Assembly: GCF_021390515.1 (NCBI RefSeq)
Contig: NZ_JAJUXI010000014.1
Span: 124,001-188,000 of the forward strand
DNA: 64,000 nucleotides
From: Dyadobacter sp. CY326
GTDB lineage: Bacteria > Bacteroidota > Bacteroidia > Cytophagales > Spirosomataceae
Direction: 5' to 3'
The position numbers and the translations under genes were made by a program. Shown one piece after another: positions 36,462-45,440 of the stretch (its first letter is position 1; every line of letters begins with the position of its first letter). Under the pieces are notes generated by a model that ran no database searches, was not told the origin of the DNA, and saw only the letters and a program-made list of their open reading frames with translations.

Positions 36462-37282
36462 TTGGATCGGATCTTAAATTCAGCGGTCAGGTTGCTATTG
36501 TAACCGGTTCCAGTTCAGGGATAGGAAAAGCTTGCGCAATTTACCTTGCAGAGCTTGGTGCGCAGGTCGTGGTTAATTACAGCTCGAATCAGGAAGAAGG
36601 TGAAAATACACTGAACGAGATCTTGTCGAAAGGTGGCGATGCGATTTTGGTGAAAGCTGATGTCAGTAATGAGGAAGAAGTTAAAGCGCTTTTTAACGAA
36701 ACACTCAGCAAATACGGACGGCTTGATATTTTGGTGAGCAATGCCGGTCTTCAAAAAGATTCTTCATTTTTAGAAATGACTTTGCAACAATGGCAAAAGG
36801 TCATTGATGTCAATTTAACTGGTCAATTCCTGGCTTGCCGGGAAGCAGCGAGGCAATTTGTTGCACAGGAAAAAGACAGAACGGATGTCAACCACAGCGA
36901 ATTGTCAATCGGAAAGATCATTTTAATGAGTTCCGTGCACGATGTGATTCCCTGGGCAGGTCACGTAAATTATGCTGCTTCAAAAGGAGGCATCATGATG
37001 TTCATGAAATCGATTTCTCAGGAACTTGCACCGCATAAAATTCGTGTAAATTCAGTAAGTCCGGGAGCGATTAAAACTTCGATTAACAAGGAAGTTTGGT
37101 CAGATCCGGATAAATACAAAGGCTTACTGCAATTGATCCCTTATAAAAGAATTGGAACACCGCTTGATGTAGCAAAAGCTGTTGCATGGCTGGCGTCGGA
37201 CGACTCGGATTATGTAAATGGCGAAACGCTCTACATTGATGGCGGAATGACCCTCTACCCGGAATTCGCAGATAACGGTTAA
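36458..37282 (+). CDS. Short-chain dehydrogenase/reductase (glucose-1-dehydrogenase-like)
   Basis: 274 aa classical SDR. NAD(P)-binding VTGSSSGIGKACA (TGxxxGIG), NAG motif in LVSNAGLQ, catalytic Ser in ILMSSVHD and the YAASKGG motif (Y and K), and the C-terminal GETLYIDGGMTLYP typical of glucose 1-dehydrogenase-type members. Substrate uncertain. Coupled to the small gene before it and followed by a bidirectional terminator. Confidence 0.92.
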   Translation: MIGSDLKFSGQVAIVTGSSSGIGKACAIYLAELGAQVVVNYSSNQEEGENTLNEILSKGGDAILVKADVSNEEEVKALFNETLSKYGRLDILVSNAGLQKDSSFLEMTLQQWQKVIDVNLTGQFLACREAARQFVAQEKDRTDVNHSELSIGKIILMSSVHDVIPWAGHVNYAASKGGIMMFMKSISQELAPHKIRVNSVSPGAIKTSINKEVWSDPDKYKGLLQLIPYKRIGTPLDVAKAVAWLASDDSDYVNGETLYIDGGMTLYPEFADNG

Positions 37283-37303
37283 TGTTAAATTATGCTTCAT
37301 CAT

Positions 37304-37349
37304 AAAATGCGAAAAGCGCCGAACATTGATTCGGTGCTTTTCGCATTTT
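37304..37349. terminator. Bidirectional terminator between convergent genes
   Basis: AAAATGCGAAAAGCGCCGAA (37304-37323) pairs with 37330-37349 with one G:U, giving a 20-bp stem and 6-nt loop. A-rich on the left and T-rich on the right, so it can work both ways between the SDR gene and the hydrolase gene ending at 37363. Confidence 0.87.
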
Positions 37350-37362
37350 ACATGAATTGACA

Positions 37363-39819
37363 TTATTCGTTGTTTACAAACTCGCCTTTTTCCACAGACC
37401 AGTCATTGCCAAAGAAGCCAGCCATTTTCACTTCCTTAACGCCCTCTTTCAGCATATCCATCGAGAAAATCATTAGGTCCGGAAAACCGCTTCCGCCGCT
37501 GAAATACTGGTTTGCATTGGCCGCCTGAAATCCTTTTTTACTCGTTCCCGTGATAACGGCAACCGAAGCGATGTCGCTGTCTGCCCTCGGCCACACGAAA
37601 TACGCAGCCAAATCACCGGAGAATTGCTTGTTGCCCACATTAATCTTCCCCTTGCTCACGTCTACCGGACAATCCTTCAAAAGCACTTCCCAAGCTGCAT
37701 TTGTGTCCTTATTTCCATACAAGATCACGCCGCGGTCTTTGTAATTAGCGGGTGAAAAGTCCTTGTCTGCAACAATGTCAACTGCGCCATTGCCGCGATA
37801 ATACCAGGATTCGGCGTCAAATTTAGCTTTCTCCAAAGCCCATCCCGCTTCTTCCTTGCTGCCACCGGTTCCATACACAAACACCACTCTATTTCTGAAT
37901 GGGTCTTTAAGCGTTCCATTTCTCAAAACGCCTTTGTGCTTTTTCGAAGGCGTCTCGGTCATTTTCCAGCCGTTATCCTTGGTTAAAAAAATCGTCTCGT
38001 TTGCAGCCTTTACCTGATAATCGATTGAGCCTAGGCTGTCTAATATAATTTTAACATTGGCCCCAACCGGGAATGCGCCCAGATCCAATCCTAACAATGC
38101 GACATTATTCGTCGTTCCACTGATTTTGTTATCCTTTTTATTCAACGCCAATTGCACCCGACTGTATTTTAGCGCGCTTATTTGCTGGTGAATCGTCGCC
38201 CAACGCATTTTTGATGAGATTCCCGGGTTCGCCGTTGTAAAATCTATCGCATTCACAGCCGTGTCTTTCGGAATGGAATGCCAGCTGAAAAAATTGAAGA
38301 TCGGTGGCCAGTCTACGCTGATGTCGCCATACCAATGTTCGCCGCCAATGTGCTCATAGTAACTGAAATCACGATGAAATTTGCTGAGGATCTCACGCAT
38401 TTGTCTCGCATACGTCACAGGGACAGTCTTATCCGCATCTCCATGAGCAATATATATGCCCAGGTTTTTGTAATTCGAAGTCAGCGCTAAAACATTGCTT
38501 GGGTTGCTCGCTCTGAGCAAAATAGCCTCAACGGGTGAACCTGCACTATCCGGAATGACGCCGTCATGCGAGCCATAGGAAGACAGTGTCGGATAACCAG
38601 CAGACGGAGCAATTGCTGCCCATTTCTCAGGATAAGTTGCACCCAAAAACCAGGTTCCGTGACCACCCATAGAGTGGCCGGTTAGGTAAATTTTGGCAGG
38701 ATCGGGATTAAATTTTTTTTTGGCTATCTCCAACACTTCCAATGCATCCATCCTGCCCCAGTCTTCCCAGTTAAAACCGCGAGGACGCCTGTTCGTTGGC
38801 GCAACCACAACACCCCAATCTTTCGGCTTGTAAGCACGTGCCTGACTGATTGCCTGCACCTCAGCGCCATGCACCGAGAAAAACAATGCAGGCTGTTCTT
38901 TTGAATCCGATTTTAATTGCGGAGAAACTCCATAATATTGAACACTGCCGTCAAGATCACTGATAAAAGTGCGGCTGTATTGTTTGTTTTCTTCAACAAC
39001 CTGAATGCTAACTGTCTTTTGATCAATGGCTTTGCCACCTTGCATTAAAGTAACTGCAACATCATGCTTACCCACTTGCTGTCCCGAACCATTCACAACG
39101 AACCCGACTTTCCGCAAAGCCATTGCCTGCACAGCCGGAATGTTCGTGCTCACTTCTTTGCCTGAAACAATTCCTTTTATTTGCAAACCTGACAATGATT
39201 TCGGTCCTGTGTTCGCGATTACCAAGCCGATCCAAAGCGAATCATTTTTAAGGCTGGGCACGACATCCGGCATTGTGATGTCCTTCGTGTCCATAAATAC
39301 AGGCTTTTCAGGAAATGTCAAATTAGCGGTTATGCCGCCAAATCGTCCAAAGCGCGCAACCCGGGCATAAATTTCATTCGTCCCTTTCTTTAACCGAACC
39401 GGAAGATTCATCCAGCCATAGCGATACATATCACCGCCGCGAGGCACGCCATTGAAGAAAAGCATATCATGTCCCGCAACCGTCAGGATTGCTGTTTGCT
39501 CCTTGTCCGATTGATAGGTTAGGTAAACATAGCCGTTGGAAAAGGAATCACCACGCAGTCTGTGAGTCGAATCTGCCTTGACTGTCCGCCATTTGACCTC
39601 TTCGCCTTTGGCAGTTTTAGTTAAAGTATTTCCGTCTTGCGGCTTTAACAAAGTGCCGTTATATAGTTGATAGGCAAGCTGATCCGTATATAATGCTTCG
39701 CGGCCATATTGGTGGCATGGGCCGACGCCAAGCCCTTCCTCAAAATGGAAAATCTTCTGGGCGCTGGCATTACTTAAGACAGTAAGGAGTGAAAACAAAG
39801 TAAAAATGAAATGCTTCAT
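37363..39819 (-). CDS. Secreted prolyl-oligopeptidase-like alpha/beta-hydrolase
   Basis: 818 aa from the ATG at 39819; the codon before it is TTG and not needed. Signal peptide 1-21 (ends NASAQ). N-terminal beta region (about 25-270), then an alpha/beta-hydrolase domain with the nucleophile elbow GHSMGGHGTWF and the late HGDADKTVPVTYARQM and EHIGGEHWYG segments giving Asp and His of the triad. A C-terminal beta region follows. Matches the S9/esterase D-type families that act as peptidases or acetylxylan/feruloyl esterases, so the substrate cannot be fixed. Divergent from vanZ. Confidence 0.87.
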   Translation of the reverse strand: MKHFIFTLFSLLTVLSNASAQKIFHFEEGLGVGPCHQYGREALYTDQLAYQLYNGTLLKPQDGNTLTKTAKGEEVKWRTVKADSTHRLRGDSFSNGYVYLTYQSDKEQTAILTVAGHDMLFFNGVPRGGDMYRYGWMNLPVRLKKGTNEIYARVARFGRFGGITANLTFPEKPVFMDTKDITMPDVVPSLKNDSLWIGLVIANTGPKSLSGLQIKGIVSGKEVSTNIPAVQAMALRKVGFVVNGSGQQVGKHDVAVTLMQGGKAIDQKTVSIQVVEENKQYSRTFISDLDGSVQYYGVSPQLKSDSKEQPALFFSVHGAEVQAISQARAYKPKDWGVVVAPTNRRPRGFNWEDWGRMDALEVLEIAKKKFNPDPAKIYLTGHSMGGHGTWFLGATYPEKWAAIAPSAGYPTLSSYGSHDGVIPDSAGSPVEAILLRASNPSNVLALTSNYKNLGIYIAHGDADKTVPVTYARQMREILSKFHRDFSYYEHIGGEHWYGDISVDWPPIFNFFSWHSIPKDTAVNAIDFTTANPGISSKMRWATIHQQISALKYSRVQLALNKKDNKISGTTNNVALLGLDLGAFPVGANVKIILDSLGSIDYQVKAANETIFLTKDNGWKMTETPSKKHKGVLRNGTLKDPFRNRVVFVYGTGGSKEEAGWALEKAKFDAESWYYRGNGAVDIVADKDFSPANYKDRGVILYGNKDTNAAWEVLLKDCPVDVSKGKINVGNKQFSGDLAAYFVWPRADSDIASVAVITGTSKKGFQAANANQYFSGGSGFPDLMIFSMDMLKEGVKEVKMAGFFGNDWSVEKGEFVNNE

Positions 39820-39953
39820 CAATAGGTCAGGAGTTTTATGATTTCTAAAATTATTAAAAAAACTTATGAATACTAGCCGATATATTGAAATAGCTAAATA
39901 TCAATTTGATGTAAGAAATACACCTTATTTAACACGTGACTGTGTAAACGCAT

Positions 39954-39961
39954 TATTTTTG
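39954..39961 (+). promoter_or_regulatory. -7 element for the VanZ gene
   Basis: TATTTTTG matches TAnnTTTG and lies 21 bp before the ATG at 39983. It would give a short leader and argues that the coding region does not begin at 39866. No clear -33 TTTG. Confidence 0.4.
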
Positions 39962-39982
39962 CAAAAACAAGCTGCGGCCATT

Positions 39983-40369
39983 ATGATTTCAAACACCTTC
40001 AAAAGCATCATTCAAGCATTATCCAACAAGCCGTGGATCGCCTGGTTCTGGACATTCCTTATTTTGGTTGCTTGCACCTGGCCTGGAAAGGATATTCCCG
40101 CTGCACCCGTTGTAGGTTTTGACAAATTTGTCCATTCAAGTCTGTTCACCGTCTGGACAATTCTCTGGATGCTCGCTTATCCGCAAAAAGCAGCACTATT
40201 CGTGCTGCTTGGGATGGCTTATGGGCTGGGATTGGAATTTTACCAACAGCTCCTGCCCTTTGACCGCACATTTGATTGGTGGGACGCGGTGGCAGATGCT
40301 GTTGGTGTGTTAATCGGCTTCGCTTTCAAGTTGCTCGTGATCGATCGCTATCGCCAACGCTTGTATTGA
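39983..40369 (+). CDS. VanZ-family membrane protein
   Basis: 128 aa from the ATG at 39983 (MISNTFKSIIQALSNK). A longer frame to 39866 adds 39 non-family residues upstream of the likely promoter. Three to four membrane segments with the family pattern CTWPGKDIPAAP, FDKFVHSSLFTVW, GLGLEFYQQLLPFDRTFDWWDAVADAVGVLIG. VanZ-like proteins have been tied to teicoplanin resistance in enterococci, but small family members such as this one are of unknown role. Its end overlaps the end of convergent pgi by 22 bp. Confidence 0.88.
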   Translation: MISNTFKSIIQALSNKPWIAWFWTFLILVACTWPGKDIPAAPVVGFDKFVHSSLFTVWTILWMLAYPQKAALFVLLGMAYGLGLEFYQQLLPFDRTFDWWDAVADAVGVLIGFAFKLLVIDRYRQRLY

Positions 40370-41997
40370 TTGATCAGGCCGTTGGTCGAACTGTCGTGGT
40401 TCGTTACCGGCCAGTCATTTTGAAGTTCAGGATAAATTTTGTTGGCAAGCTGCTTGCCAAGCTCAACGCCCCATTGGTCAAAGCTGAAAATATTCCAGAT
40501 AATGCCTTGCACAAAAATCTTATGCTCATACATGGCAATAAGGCTCCCTAGCGTCTTTGGAGTGATTTTTTTGACCAAAATAGAATTCGTAGGACGATTG
40601 CCGGAGAACACTTTGAACGGTGTTAGAAATTCTATCTCCTCTTTTGACTTCTTTGCAGCGACTAATTCGGCACGAACTTCCTCATCCGTTTTGCCATTCA
40701 TCAAGGCTTCGGTTTGTGCAAAAAAGTTTGATAACAGCATTTTGTGATGTTCGCCGAGTGGATTGTGGCTCACCGCAGGCGCGATGAAATCGCAAGGGAT
40801 AAGCTTCGTTCCCTGGTGAATTAACTGGTAAAATGCATGCTGACCGTTCGTTCCCGGCTCGCCCCAAATCACTGGTCCCGTTTGATAATTAACCGGCTGC
40901 CCATCCCGTCCTGTGCTTTTACCATTGCTTTCCATATCGCCTTGCTGGAAATAAGCTGCAAAACGGTGCATATATTGGTCATAAGGCAAAATGGCCTGTG
41001 TTTGCGCGTCGAAGAAATCGTTATACCAAACACCGAGAAGCGCGAGAATAACCGGCATATTCCTTTCGAATTTCGTTGTGCGGAAATGTTTGTCCATTTC
41101 GTGCGCACCGGCCAACAGCTGTTCAAAGTTTTGGAATCCTACAAAACATGCAATTGAAAGTCCAATTGCGGACCACAATGAATAACGACCTCCAACCCAA
41201 TCCCAGAAACCAAACATGTTTTCAGGATCAATGCCAAACTTCTCAACTTCCGACTGATTGGTCGAAATCGCTACAAAATGCTTTTTAACGTGCTCTTTGT
41301 CAACCGCTTTTTCCAAAAACCATGAACGCGCGCTGTGCGCATTGGTCATGGTTTCCTGTGTTGTAAAAGTTTTTGACGCGATCATAAAAAGCGTCGTTTC
41401 AGGATTCAGAGACTTAATGGTTTCCGCGATGTGCGTGCCATCAACATTTGACACAAAATGCACATTAAGCCCTGCTTTCCCGTAAGCTTTCAATGCTTCC
41501 GTAACCATCACCGGACCCAAATCGCTTCCTCCAATTCCGATGTTCACAATATCCGTGATCTCTTTTCCAGAAAAACCCTTCCAGCTTCCCGACCTAACCT
41601 TTCCAGAAAAGTCCTTCATCTTGGCTAAAACAGCATTTACATCCGGCATCACGTCTTTTCCATCCGACAAAATCGGTTCGTTTGAACGGTTACGCAATGC
41701 AACGTGCAACACTGAACGTCCCTCCGTCGCATTGATTTTCTCACCCGTAAACATCTGCTCAATGGCGTCCGCTAGTCCTGCCTCTTCGGCAAGCTGCACC
41801 AAATAAGCGCGTGTGCGGGTTGTTATGCGGTTTTTGGAATAATCCAGCAGAATGTCGCCAAACCGGATGGAGAATTTCTTATGGCGGTCAGCATCTTCTT
41901 CAAAAAACGATTTCAGATGTTTCTGAGATATGGTTTTGTGATGCGTTTTCAGCTTTTTATAAGCCGACAATTGATCAAAGGGCACGGTTTTGAGCAT
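40348..41997 (-). CDS. pgi: Glucose-6-phosphate isomerase
   Basis: 549 aa from the ATG at 41997 (MLKTVPFDQLSAYKKLK). The frame stays open up to 42174 but that part is not conserved and crosses a hairpin. Signatures: GIGGSDLGPVMVTEAL, the DWVGGRYSLWSAIGLS block, and the C-terminal active-site region FDQWGVELGKQLA. It interconverts glucose- and fructose-6-phosphate. It lies near glycogen synthase at 43512, matching a sugar-storage neighbourhood. Confidence 0.97.
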   Translation of the reverse strand: MLKTVPFDQLSAYKKLKTHHKTISQKHLKSFFEEDADRHKKFSIRFGDILLDYSKNRITTRTRAYLVQLAEEAGLADAIEQMFTGEKINATEGRSVLHVALRNRSNEPILSDGKDVMPDVNAVLAKMKDFSGKVRSGSWKGFSGKEITDIVNIGIGGSDLGPVMVTEALKAYGKAGLNVHFVSNVDGTHIAETIKSLNPETTLFMIASKTFTTQETMTNAHSARSWFLEKAVDKEHVKKHFVAISTNQSEVEKFGIDPENMFGFWDWVGGRYSLWSAIGLSIACFVGFQNFEQLLAGAHEMDKHFRTTKFERNMPVILALLGVWYNDFFDAQTQAILPYDQYMHRFAAYFQQGDMESNGKSTGRDGQPVNYQTGPVIWGEPGTNGQHAFYQLIHQGTKLIPCDFIAPAVSHNPLGEHHKMLLSNFFAQTEALMNGKTDEEVRAELVAAKKSKEEIEFLTPFKVFSGNRPTNSILVKKITPKTLGSLIAMYEHKIFVQGIIWNIFSFDQWGVELGKQLANKIYPELQNDWPVTNHDSSTNGLINQYKRWR

Positions 41998-42023
41998 TAT
42001 CTTATGCGTTTTGTATGGATTAT

Positions 42024-42052
42024 ACCTCAAAACCGATGAAGTGGTTTTGAGG
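42024..42052. promoter_or_regulatory. Hairpin upstream of pgi
   Basis: ACCTCAAAACC (42024-42034) and GGTTTTGAGGT (42042-42052), perfect 11-bp arms, 7-nt loop. It is 27 nt upstream of the pgi ATG and 53 nt after the stop of the acyltransferase gene on the same strand. No T-run follows on the minus strand, so it could be a weak terminator or a leader structure. Confidence 0.5.
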
Positions 42053-42104
42053 TTCGTTTGAATGCAAAAATATGATTTTTGAGGTCTCACTTGACACCCA
42101 TTTC

Positions 42105-43310
42105 TCAAATCTTGAGTCTTATGCCAATGCGGTTTAACAATCCGGTTACGAAGATCACAAGCAATGCGAAGCAAAAAGACTTCGCTAAACCGACAATGCC
42201 GGTTCGTAGAAATTCGGGTAAACTGAAATTGACAAGCGCCAGAACGGCATACCAGATGTAAGGCACGAGATAGCAGGTTAATGTCGCCGTTCCGGCAGGT
42301 TTAATGACTGATGCCCAGCTTTTTATCTTTTTTAAATCAACCAGCCAAAACAGGAATGCAAAAGCGATGAACGCAATTCCGCTACAAATCCCAACCCAGG
42401 CCGGCGTTGCCCTGATCTTGGAGATTCCCCAAAACGGCCGGACGCCAAAACCATAGGCCAGACAAACCACGCCGAGAATCGCTAATATCAATAAATAAGT
42501 GGTCGTGATGCCGTTTTTTTTGCTGTAAAGTCTGTAAGTGACCGATGCAACAACGCCGCCCATGGTGAAAGCCGGCATCGATCCGCTTCCTACAATCCAC
42601 ACATATTCTTTGACCGGATCTAAAAATGAAAGCATTCCGGCAAATTCGGCGGCGTTAAACAGGATGAAAAACAACCACCCAATTACATTTAGTGCAATGC
42701 TGTCTTTGGCGAAAAAATAAACGAGCGCGCACAGCAGATACGCCCAGCCGATCAGACCGAGGATGCCATACCAATGCGTTTCCATGCCCGAAGGATTCGC
42801 AGCGTCACCGCCTCTGTAAATGTATGCCAGACCAATGAGCAGCAAATAACCCAAAGCTTTTAATCCTATGAAAAGTGGCTTTTTATCCGGGTTAGCAGGA
42901 TACACATTCCAAATCAGGAAAAAAGCAACGACCATCCCGATCTCCCAAATGTATTTGCTGACCACCATCGCCGAGCTCGCAGCATTTTCCAGATTAACGA
43001 TAAAAATGCCCATTAAAAGCAAGGCAAACGTCCGCTCGGCAATGTGAAAGAGAATGGTTGCGTTGCTATCCCCTTTCGACCGCCGGTTGGCGATGGCAAA
43101 AGGAATGGACAGGCCGACAATGAACAGGAAAACGGGGAATACGACATCGGAAAGGCCCATTGCATCGTCGGGTCCTTTGCTGTGTTCCATCCATTCGGGA
43201 ACGCCTTTCAGCGTCCAGAAATCGTTGACAAAAATCATGATTAACATGGTGACGGCCCGAAAAATATCGATCGAGTCGAGGCGCAGTGAGGCGGGTTTTA
43301 AATTTTGCAT
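42105..43310 (-). CDS. DUF5009 / heparan-alpha-glucosaminide N-acetyltransferase-like membrane protein
   Basis: 401 aa, about ten transmembrane segments. N-terminal block LRLDSIDIFRAVTMLIMIFVN and the conserved DVVFPVFLFIVGLSIPFAI are the signature of the YeiB/HGSNAT-type acyltransferase families (DUF5009). Relatives transfer acetyl groups from cytoplasmic acetyl-CoA to sugars across the membrane, and many Bacteroidota encode several. The substrate is unknown. ATG at 43308-43310. Divergent from glycogen synthase. Confidence 0.87.
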   Translation of the reverse strand: MQNLKPASLRLDSIDIFRAVTMLIMIFVNDFWTLKGVPEWMEHSKGPDDAMGLSDVVFPVFLFIVGLSIPFAIANRRSKGDSNATILFHIAERTFALLLMGIFIVNLENAASSAMVVSKYIWEIGMVVAFFLIWNVYPANPDKKPLFIGLKALGYLLLIGLAYIYRGGDAANPSGMETHWYGILGLIGWAYLLCALVYFFAKDSIALNVIGWLFFILFNAAEFAGMLSFLDPVKEYVWIVGSGSMPAFTMGGVVASVTYRLYSKKNGITTTYLLILAILGVVCLAYGFGVRPFWGISKIRATPAWVGICSGIAFIAFAFLFWLVDLKKIKSWASVIKPAGTATLTCYLVPYIWYAVLALVNFSLPEFLRTGIVGLAKSFCFALLVIFVTGLLNRIGIRLKI

Positions 43311-43511
43311 TTAGGTTTAGGAAGTGAGATTTCAGGAACCTAAGATAGTGCAATTACTGGATTTGGCGGAAAGCTTTTTCTTCGACGAAACGGCTCACCA
43401 GGCGTTTTAGCGGTTTTACCATCTGATTTTTCTTGTTAGCACATTCAAATCACTTGCAACTTGTTTATGTAATTAATTTTAATTGAAATATCCTACTTAC
43501 CCTCTATCATT

Positions 43512-45326
43512 TTGAAACCGGACACGCTTCTATTTGAGATTGCCTGGGAAGTCTGTAACCAGATTGGAGGGATATTTACATACATCAGGTCCAAAGTGCC
43601 CACGATGACGGACACTTACGGCGACAATTATTTTCTCATCGGACCTTACATTCCCGAAAAAGCAAAGTTGGACTTCAGGCCGATCTGCGAGCTCGACGAG
43701 TCACCGCTCTCTAAATCCATCACCTATATCCGAAGTCTCGGCATTGAAATCCATTTCGGTTACTGGCTGCTTGAAGAGGCGCGGCCAAAGGTTATTTTGA
43801 TCAATCCGAGTATATCAAAAGCGTTGTTAGATCATGCAAAAACGACATTGTGGCAACATTATCAAATTTCAACAATCAACAGTGAACCCTTACTGGATCA
43901 AGTGATTGGCTTCGGCGAAGTCGCACAATTGCTTCTTACTCGCTTGACGGAGGAAATGAGTGTGAATCAAGACGTTATCGTGCATTATCATGAGTGGATG
44001 TCGGCCTCCGCGCTGCCGGAATTGGTCCGTCAGCGTGTTCGCATTGCAACGGTTTTCACCACACACGCCACGTTGCTGGGCCGCTATTTGGCACCGAATG
44101 AGCCCAATTATTTTGCGAGATTACATTCATTTTCTTGGCAAGAGAAGGCTCGCGAATATGGCATTGAAGTGCAAGCGATGATTGAACGGAATGCTGCAAA
44201 ATATGCTAATGTGCTGACAACGAACAGTCTGCAAACGGCCGCGGAGTGTGAAGTTTTCCTCGGCCGAATGCCCGACAGCATCGTTCATAGCGGCATTCAT
44301 CGCAAGCCGGGCGTTGGTCATGAGGTTTTTGAACAACATTTGATAAATCGGAACAAGATTGATGCATTTGTCAAAGCACTTTTTTCACCCAGTTATCAGA
44401 TCAAAACTGAAAAAACACTTTATTTTTTCACCTCTGGTCGGTTCGAATTTTGTAACAAAGGCTTTGATATCACGCTGCAAGCCATTGCCAGACTCAACGA
44501 AGCGCTCGTTCAACGCAACGCAGACATTACAATCGTGCTTTTTGTGATTTCGAAGGAGCCTTATCATCATGTAAAACCTGATGTTTTAGAAGCCAGACAG
44601 CGTTTTCAGGAGCTGGAAAAAATTTGCAAAAGGATCAGCACAAAGCTTGGCCCTAGAATTTACGCCAATGTAACCGGCTCAGCCGGACACAGATTGCCTG
44701 ACCTCAATAAGCTCATCGACGATGAATTACGCGTAACCTGGCGACAAGCTTTGGCAAATTTCAAGCGCAATGGCCTGCCTCCAATCACGATGCATCAGCT
44801 GATTGGTCGCGATGAAATTCTTGAATTTTGTCAGCAAGCCGAATTGCATAACCGCGCCGAAGATCGTGTAAAGGTTGTTTATCATCCCGATTTTATCGAG
44901 CGCGCGACTTCGTTATTTTCAATGGATTATCTCGAATTCGTGAGAGGCTGTCACCTCGGCGTTTTCCCGTCGCTTTACGAACCCTGGGGTTACGCGCCCA
45001 TGGAAACCGTTTTGCAAGGAACGCCCATCATTACCAGCGATGTGTCAGGATTTGGCCGTTTTGCAACCGAGGCCAACGGCGCATTGCAAAATAGTGAAGT
45101 GAAGCTTGTCAAGCGCCGCGAAAAATCATCAGCAGAAGCCATCATCCAGCTAACCGAGATCTTCACTGAATTTGTCGAAGAATACGAAAACGAACAATAC
45201 ATCCCCCGCGCCACCCTACCCAAATCAGTCCTCGACTCCCTCTGCTGGTCCGAGCTGCAACGCCGCGACCAAGAAAATTACAAGCTGGCGCTAATAAGGC
45301 ACCAGCCTGTTGCAGGGTTGTATTGA
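43512..45326 (+). CDS. Glycogen synthase, GT3 (eukaryote-like) type
   Basis: 604 aa. It opens LLFEIAWEVCNQIGGIFTYI, as in GT3 glycogen synthases (UDP-glucose type) rather than bacterial GlgA (GT5). HYHEWMSASALPELV, HATLLGRYLAPNEPNYF and the C-terminal LGVFPSLYEPWGYAPMETVL with the EPWGY donor-binding block fit. No in-frame ATG lies upstream; the alignment-like start is TTG at 43512 (or ATT at 43509), an unusual start codon. It elongates alpha-1,4-glucan. The window also holds pgi and a debranching enzyme, so glycogen turnover is well represented. Terminator follows at 45400. Confidence 0.92.
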   Translation: MKPDTLLFEIAWEVCNQIGGIFTYIRSKVPTMTDTYGDNYFLIGPYIPEKAKLDFRPICELDESPLSKSITYIRSLGIEIHFGYWLLEEARPKVILINPSISKALLDHAKTTLWQHYQISTINSEPLLDQVIGFGEVAQLLLTRLTEEMSVNQDVIVHYHEWMSASALPELVRQRVRIATVFTTHATLLGRYLAPNEPNYFARLHSFSWQEKAREYGIEVQAMIERNAAKYANVLTTNSLQTAAECEVFLGRMPDSIVHSGIHRKPGVGHEVFEQHLINRNKIDAFVKALFSPSYQIKTEKTLYFFTSGRFEFCNKGFDITLQAIARLNEALVQRNADITIVLFVISKEPYHHVKPDVLEARQRFQELEKICKRISTKLGPRIYANVTGSAGHRLPDLNKLIDDELRVTWRQALANFKRNGLPPITMHQLIGRDEILEFCQQAELHNRAEDRVKVVYHPDFIERATSLFSMDYLEFVRGCHLGVFPSLYEPWGYAPMETVLQGTPIITSDVSGFGRFATEANGALQNSEVKLVKRREKSSAEAIIQLTEIFTEFVEEYENEQYIPRATLPKSVLDSLCWSELQRRDQENYKLALIRHQPVAGLY

Positions 45327-45399
45327 AAACTATCTCAAGAATTTTGCTTTTAAGTAAAAACAATTACATTTGTCATGGGATTGGGGTTTCCCCGGTCGG

Positions 45400-45440
45400 C
45401 AAAAGAGTTTAACAGTTTTCTGTTAAGCTCTTTTGTTTTT
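45400..45440. terminator. Bidirectional terminator between glycogen synthase and DUF3800 genes
   Basis: CAAAAGAGTTTAACAG (45400-45415) and CTGTTAAGCTCTTTTG (45420-45435), one G:U pair, 4-nt loop, followed by TTTTT. On the minus strand the arm is also preceded by A/T-rich sequence, so it can serve both convergent genes. Confidence 0.88.

Noticed and set aside
39866..39982. Longer start for the VanZ gene
   Set aside because: The extra 39 residues are not part of the family and lie upstream of the likely -7 element at 39954-39961.
41998..42174. Longer start for pgi
   Set aside because: Would cross the 42024-42052 hairpin and adds non-conserved residues; ATG at 41997 matches the family start.
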